DNA from: Heterodera schachtii
Taxonomy: Eukaryota; Nematoda; Chromadorea; Rhabditida; Heteroderidae
Assembly (NCBI GenBank): GCA_023374025.1
Contig: SIJG01000064.1
Span: 85,943 to 149,942, forward strand
Direction of reading: 5' to 3'
Length of the DNA stretch: 64,000 nt
Made by a program: the position numbers and the translations under genes. Positions 57,805 to 64,000 of this stretch are shown one piece after another; positions within the stretch are counted from its first letter, which is position 1, and every line of letters starts with the position of its first letter. The notes below the pieces were generated by a model. It was not told the DNA's origin and ran no database searches. It worked only from the letters and a program-made list of their open reading frames with translations.

Positions 57805-60800
57805 ATGAATACTTCCGATTTTGATCAGCTGGGGAGTGATATTTACTTCGAATATGCTTCTGATACTGATAGGCATTTAATTAACAATGGGATGGATAGC
57901 AAATTGCCCGTGTTGGTCAGTTGAGGAATGTTTTCTTCATTCCTAAGAAATGTATTTAGAGAAAAGAGGAAGTTGAAAGCGGTTGCCTTCAAGCAGAACT
58001 TTTGTATGAGTCGTTTCTTGGCACTGAAGAACTTTTTGCCCAAGTCGCTGAAGAAGAGAATTTGGCAAGCACAATTTTACAATAAATGTTAGTATTTCAA
58101 TTGTAAACATTTTCAGCAGCACACGGCAGTTTTGCATGACCATGACTATGGCTCTGTCCCCTGCGCGTCCCCCGACTCGGGAATGTTCTCGGCAACGCAG
58201 AGCAGCGTCTCCATCGGACAAAATGACATGGCAATGGTCGAAAATGGTAACGAACACAGTGGAGAAAGGTAGACAAAAAAGCACAAAAGCATTCGACATT
58301 TTTTAACGGTTAAATTATAGTAACTTAATCAATCACAATATTATTGTGCAAATTCCAGCCAAGGCATTTGGTCATTGCATAGCGACGAGACGGACAGTGT
58401 CACAACGACGGCCCCGCCAACGCCGCCCAAACACAGAGAGACGGGCCTTCAAAAGTCAGCGGAAACAATCGATTACCAAGTTGGTAGTTTTGGAAAATGC
58501 TGAAACTAAATGGAAGGAACCCTTTTCAGGGATTTATGAATGAAATGGGACAATTGGATCAATCCGTAGAGACCAAAACGAACATCCAATTCAGACAGAA
58601 TGTCACAATGGCCGATACAAATGGTAAGTGACAAGTTTATTCATTTTGAGAGACCTTTTTGAAAACTGTAGAAACTGTGGGCCTATTTACACAAAAACTA
58701 AAATTATTTATTAGAAACTAGTGAAATGCTTTGAGAATGGCTAAATTCGTTATGGCATAGTTTTGTTAATGAAATCGCAAATCCTTTTTTTAATTCAGGG
58801 ATAAGTCCTTTGGATTCATTTCGACAAGATGGGAATTTCCATCTGAACGGCCCTCAACAATTTCGCCGTCTTTCACCAGGCGCAACGATAACACAGCGCA
58901 AAATGAATGTCGTTGGGTCGGCTTCGGCGAGTCCCATCCAATTCTGTGAGCAGCGGAAACCTTAAGGTCAAAAACAGTATTTTAGTCGAGCCGTCGTTGG
59001 TGACCGAAACTCAAATGCCAATGAGTGGCGCAATGGCCAGTTACAAAATGCAAGAAAGTCATTCTGAACGACGAGGAACGCAAACTGTGCAAAAAGGTCC
59101 ATTTTTGGTTATGATTTGAGAGTGCCGTTTCTTTCCCCTCCTTGGCCCTCCTCAAAGTGCCAATCTGTACAGCCCTGTTTCATTTTATTCTGAGTTTTTT
59201 ATGAAAAGAATCTGACCAATTCGTTTAACTTCTAATAATGCACCCATTTAGGAGGGCGTAACTTTGCCGGATTTTTACCCATTGACAAAATCCGAAGAGC
59301 GCGAATTGAAGCGAATTCGGCGCAAAATCCGAAATAAAATGTCGGCACAGACGAGCAGAAGAAAAAAACAGGCGAAATCTGAAGAAGGGAATCAGTTGAA
59401 TTGTTTTGGTGTTTTTAGGATTACATTGAGGCGTTGCAGGAACGCATTTTCATGAGCGACAGCGAAAACAGAGAATTGAAAAAGCAAATCGAAGTGATGG
59501 CGGCGGAAAACAGACAGCTTGCGGCACAACTGCGCAACATGCAGGTGCTGGACAAGGACTTGCAATTAGCCACACTTACCCATGGTTTAGTGGGGGGGGG
59601 GGTGGGGGATAGCGTAAATTACCTAAATCATTAACAGTTAGCGAAACATTCGTTTTTCTTTCTTTTCAAAGGCTTCTATTGGACAATCGTCAAAGCGCAA
59701 TGCCCAGACAGGCACTTGTCTGGCTGTTCTTTTGCTTTCCGTCTGTTTAATTGTGACGCCAAATAGCCGACACCTTGGCATGGGAGGACAAGCGAATGGA
59801 CCCTTTCACCAACAGGCGCTGATGGCAGAACAGCAGCAGCAAAAAAGGGTGGGCCAATTTGGCCGGGTTTGGGCTTAAATTGTGACCCCCTGGCCTACCA
59901 GCAAAGGATTAGCTTTGGATTTAGATGGATTCGCGTTTCCTTTCTGCCAATGAGCCCATCGCTCGCATGGACAACCCCCAATTCGCCTCTTCCATTCACC
60001 ACCAATACGGTCGAATTGTTTACAAATGACCGTAACCCTGTTCATTTGTTCCAGGTGCTTCTCGTACTTTGATTGATTTCGTGGCGCCCCCGGGGGCGCA
60101 ATGCGTTGAGGGAAATGCGCAGAATGAGCGGCAACAATCGCTGGGCTTTACCCCAGCGGACTCGGCAGCTTCGTTCAAAGTACGTACTTTCATCTCACAA
60201 AATCATTCATTGTTTATGACTTTTGAGGCAGCCGCGGCAATGGCACTGAAACAAGGGGAGGAACAACAGACGGAGCAATTGCAGCACGGACAAACCATGG
60301 ACACGGGGGGAGGCCATGGGACGGAGGAAGAGACGACGCTCTCCCAAAGTGCCGTTGATTTGATAGGGTTTTCAGCAAATAAAATTTACCAACAAATTTT
60401 CTCAACAAATTCCCCATTTTTCAGTTTGTCAATCGCATAAATCAAACAATTTCTTCTCTGATTGTTTTTGTAACTCGGAGGAACAGCGCAATTTTTACGG
60501 AAGCATTAGCGATGAAACTTTGTTTGATTTTGAAATGGACAAAGATGAATCCCAAGTGACAACAATTGCGCATTTCGGTGAAGAAAACGGTTTAGTTTCA
60601 TAACTTCATAAATTCAATCGATTTATTTTTTTCGTGCTTTAGCGCCGACAAATGGCGGTGCCAACAAAAATCTTTTTGGCCTTGGATTCGGAATATTCGA
60701 CACGATGGACAAAAAAGGCGACGATGATCTCAATTTCCTAACTGTTCCCACACAGCAAAATGAGACGGACTTTGGCATGGAACTTGACGAAATAAATAAT

Positions 60801-60899
60801 CGACAAAACGTTTTTGGGAGAGAAAATGCATTCGATCCACGCTTTATTAATGAAACGTCCGATCAGATTGGTGCGCACATGGAATACCACCAAATTTGA
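57805..60899 (+). CDS. CREB3/CREBH-type membrane-anchored bZIP transcription factor
   Basis: About ten exons. ATG at 57805 starts an acidic N-terminal activation region ([60 protein letters not shown]). [20 protein letters not shown] is the diagnostic CREB3-family segment preceding the basic region [19 protein letters not shown], joined across a GC-AG intron (59372-59418) to [10 protein letters not shown] and a leucine zipper ([19 protein letters not shown]). [20 protein letters not shown] begins the single TM helix (about 59700-59760), followed by TPNSRHLG, where RHLG is a possible site-1 protease site. The factor should be anchored in the ER and released by regulated proteolysis to control secretory or stress genes. 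The lumenal part ([10 protein letters not shown] ... to MEYHQI, stop 60897-60899) is long and Gln/Asp-rich; its last exons could belong to a second gene. C. elegans CRH-2 is the closest named relative I can suggest. Confidence 0.85.
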
Positions 60900-62424
60900 G
60901 GAAAAAGAGTGGACAAAGAAAGGAAAGGGGGGAGACGGATGAATTCGAAATTGGCATTTTCTGGGGGGCGGACCTTAAAATGGCAATTGTTACCCTGCAA
61001 TTTGATGGTCTCCCCCCCCCCATATTTTCCTTTACACGATTCAATTTTCATTTTCACGATATGGTCCCAAATGTTCCCAATTTGTCTTCCATTTCCTATT
61101 TATTCCCATTAATTTGTGATATTTATTGGCATTTTTTATTTATTTAAGTGTTTATGGCGATTATATTATAAGTAACCGTTAATTGCTTCCCTTTTAATGT
61201 TTTGCATAATTCCTTCTCTTTGTGTGTTGATTTATCATATTAAATCATCCTCTGTTTATTATTTTATTTTTCCTTTTACTTTTCTCCGTTTGTTTTCTCC
61301 GTTTTCTTTGCTTTCGCTAAACGTTTCTTTTCTCTTCTGTCCAATTCCAAATTCAAAAACATTTCCTATCCTTTGTCACATATGTATTCTCTCTGCATTT
61401 TCTTTTGTGAATTGGAGTTTATTTATGAGAATAAATTCGTGTTGTTAACAAAAAAAAAAAGTCAGCAGGAGGCCATTGCTATTTTTACCGATTAATTTTG
61501 ACAAAAACTTGTACTAATTTCTGGATCCCTTATTTACAAGAGTTAGTTTAGCTTTTGTTTTTTTTTATCCCTCTATTGGAAAATCAACTCACTTTGGGTG
61601 TGCCATGATTTTCCGGCACCGTTTAACGCCCTTTGGTTAATTGTTTTCTATTGGTCTGTTTTTTGAATAGTCTCCGTTCGACCGTCGTCCATTCCCTTTT
61701 ATTTCCTCACGAAATCACATAATAATTTTCTTGCCGTTTTCCTTTCGCCGGCCTTTTCCCTTTCTCTTTGCCCTCTTTCTCTTTCTCTTGCATTTGCCAC
61801 CTTCTCTCCCCTCCCTCTGTCTGTCTTTCTCGCTCTCCTCTCTCCGCATTGTCTCTCTCATTCTCGTGTCTGTTTTGGCTCTCCCCCCAGGGGGATTTCT
61901 ATTGACAGCATTCGCCGCTTCTCTCTGCGCTTTTTCTCTCATTCGCTCACTTTTTGCGGGAAATTTCTTTTTCTGAGTTGGACGAGGACAGAAAAAGAAA
62001 TTGGGACGGGAAAAGGCGGCGGCGGTGGAAAAAGAGCAGCAGAGAGAGAGAGAGAGAGAGAGAGGAGCAAAGGGAAAGAGAGAGAGAAACAAAAGGGAGG
62101 GGGCAAAGGGGAAAAAGGAAAGGGGATGCGATTTACGATATATTGCCGCAGCCCTTTGATCCTATCCCTTCATTTTCCATCCCACTAATTACACTAATTA
62201 TTATTTTGCATTCTCATTAAATTTTCGTGCTTAATTATTCCCTTCTCTTTTCTGTTGTTTCCAATTAACTCCAATTAATTAAACTGCCTTTCATTGATTC
62301 CAATTAAAAGTAAAACTAATTATTAATTAGAATAAAAATATCTATTCTGTACAAAATAATTACCCAAATTATTTTTAATTACTACTATTTATACAAATTC
62401 GGCAATCTCTGAACGAAACATAAA
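60900..62424. other. Intergenic, low complexity
   Basis: T/C-rich sequence, AATAAA-type signals near 61431, and (GA)n/(CT)n tracts at 61740-62100. No exon with an MH1 domain or any other domain was found before the Smad gene. Confidence 0.5.
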
Positions 62425-64000
62425 ATGGCACAACGATATGAAATGAGGTGCAAATTCGATTCCGTTTCTCTTTTTGTGTGAGTGTTATTAAGCAAATTTA
62501 GTGGAATCATCGAATTGGCGTCGTCTTCCTCCTCAAATTCCATTCAGCAGAACAACGACTTGCGCATTTTGCGAAATTCGCTTAAATCCCTTAACATTAT
62601 GCCGAACGAAGAGGACATCCGCGCGAATGTCACGGTTAAACCGCCATATTCCGGTCAATCGGGCGAAAGCCTTTCTTTCATATGCTTAACTCTCTGGCAA
62701 TTATTATTTATTTTATTTTATTTTTTCATAGTTAAACGGTCTCCAATTAGTTTCAGTCTCAACAAATTTTTGGTGCTTCGTTTATTACTACGAACTCAAC
62801 GAAAGGGTAATAGTAAAAAATTGCAAATGTTTTGTCTTGCCCCATTTCGTGCCGACCATTCATTTTCTTGCATTTTCTCACCACTTGAAGGTCGGCGAAG
62901 TGTTCAAGGCCGAATGGCGACAACACGCGCAATTCGAACAACCCCAGTGAGGGAGGGGGAAAGGGCAGAGGAAGGGATGGAATAATGGGGGAGGAGGAGG
63001 GAAAAATGATGGGGGGAAGCGAGAGAGGGAGAGATGGCATGGGCGAGGGAGGAGGAGGGAAAAGTGATGGGAGGGGAAGCGGGGATGAAGGAGGGAGAGG
63101 GACTCACTGCTGACAAGGGTAGGGACACAATTAGGGAGAGAAGTAACGGGATACAAAAAATGGGGGGGGGGGTGATGGTGAGCAGGGGCTAATGGAGTGC
63201 CAAGTAGCAACGAGTGGGTTGAAGGTCTGGCAAGCGGCAACTCTGATCAAAATTGGCAGGTTGTTCATTGACGGCGGCGTTAGTGGGTCGTACGAAAACA
63301 CGCGCTACTGTTTGGGTAACCGGGGGAAGGAATTAAAATTAATTGGTGACTAATTGTGTTTCGAAGGTATCATCGGCAACATCAATCGGAATCCGGTAGT
63401 GAGTAAGTGCCAACGAACGAACCTCAAAATTCCCTTTCTCTTTCGTTCCTTAAGCTGATGTCCGCCAGTCCATTGGTCAGAGAAAGTCCCTTTGCCACTA
63501 ATTGCTTTTCCCTTTTCATTGCCTCAGGCAAAGGCCTTCGATTGTTTCAGCGCAACGAAAACATTTACTTGGAATGTCTAAGCGATTCTGCCCTTTTTGT
63601 CCGTAAGGCATTGGCCAATTAAGCGAATTGCCAATCTTTCTCACAGAATGCCCTTTCTTTGCCAAGAGAAACGGGGACCATCTCGCGACCGTTTACAAAT
63701 TAATGAAAGGCCGCCAAACGGCGCATTCGGCCGAATCGTCGGGTGAACAGAACAATTTAAATGTGAACGAATGTCCAAATTATGAGAAGAGAGACACTGA
63801 AATGATCCGATGGCTTACTTTTTCCGTCTTTTAGAGTCCATTTGCCTTTTTGACAAGAAAATGTTCGACGATTTGCTCAACGACGCCTCCCTCCGGGGAT
63901 ATAATTCCCTTTACGCCCTCAACGTTCGTCCGTCCGTCCTTTCTCTCAATTTGAATTTGCTTAATGTTTCCATTTGCCTTCAGATTTTTTGTCAGTGTCG
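62425..64000 (+). CDS. Smad with MH2 domain, apparently without MH1 (3' end outside window)
   Basis: Signal transducer of a TGF-beta/dauer-type pathway. Exon 1 is tiny (62425-62447, MAQRYEM), with a 45-nt intron; exon 2 gives a Ser-rich linker (SKFSGIIELASSSSSNSI ... NVTVKPPYS); then the MH2 domain begins: NFWCFVYYYELNERVGEVF, SYENTRYCLGIIGNINRNPV, KGLRLFQRNENIYLECLSDS ALFVQ, NGDHLATVYKLMKG, SICLFDKKMFDDLLNDASLR. These match Smad MH2 segments WCSIxYYELNxRVGE, RFCLGLLSNVNRN, VFAECLSDSAIFVQ and FAALL in order. The WHP and receptor-activated SSXS regions cannot be judged: the usual HPATV is HLATV here and the C-terminus is beyond 64000. The introns are 45-300 nt, one (62950-63259) GA-rich. A separate upstream MH1 exon cannot be fully excluded but none is seen for 1.5 kb. 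Confidence 0.85.
62950..63259 (+). repeat. GA-rich intronic tract of the Smad gene
   Basis: Purine-rich sequence (GGGAGGAGGAGGGAAAAATG-type units) between donor GTGAGGGA and acceptor TTGGCAG, similar to the GA-rich intron of the MUP-4-like gene. Confidence 0.6.

Overview
The window looks like a chromosomal segment of a nematode, most probably a plant-parasitic tylenchid of the cyst-nematode group (Heterodera/Globodera-like). Evidence: many 45-60 nt introns, nematode-type gene families (MUP-4/MUA-3-like adhesion receptor, chemosensory serpentine receptor, DAF-type Smad), a repeated use of GC-AG introns, a bacterial/fungal/plant-type NCS1 permease carrying spliceosomal introns, and a small secreted protein with a plant-type VQ motif. 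Species assignment is inference.

Layout. 1-3.4 kb is very AT-rich and holds two non-autonomous transposon-like elements, the second ending 127 bp before the ATG of a 110-residue secreted VQ-motif protein (3500-3832, +), the best effector candidate here. A frameshifted second module of that gene follows. 4.1-20.2 kb has no gene I can defend: decayed sequence, a fold-back element (15.7-16.5 kb), GC-rich and AT-rich tandem repeats. 20.2-22.5 kb (+) is an SLC36-type amino-acid transporter. 25.5-35.6 kb (+) is a multi-exon EGF/vWA/SEA transmembrane receptor of the MUP-4/MUA-3 type. 36.2-37.85 kb (+) is a serpentine chemoreceptor.

On the minus strand, an NCS1 nucleobase/allantoin-type permease (42056-39850) lies 247 bp upstream of adenosine kinase (39602-38124), a spacing compatible with a nematode operon and a shared role in purine acquisition and salvage. 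Next, also minus, is an SH3-DH-PH RhoGEF (45234-42874) of the collybistin/ASEF type, with further candidate 5' exons up to about 52 kb in introns full of G/C homopolymers, a 13-copy minisatellite and a hAT-like MITE with a perfect 8-bp target-site duplication. 53.3-57.8 kb is intergenic.

The right end (+) has a CREB3/CREBH-type membrane-anchored bZIP factor (57805-60899) and a Smad (62425 to beyond the window end) whose first exon runs almost directly into an MH2 domain, so it seems to lack MH1.

Exon structures were read by eye from splice signals and reading frame. Several local frame breaks in homopolymers look like residual assembly indels, so exact exon ends are approximate unless stated.
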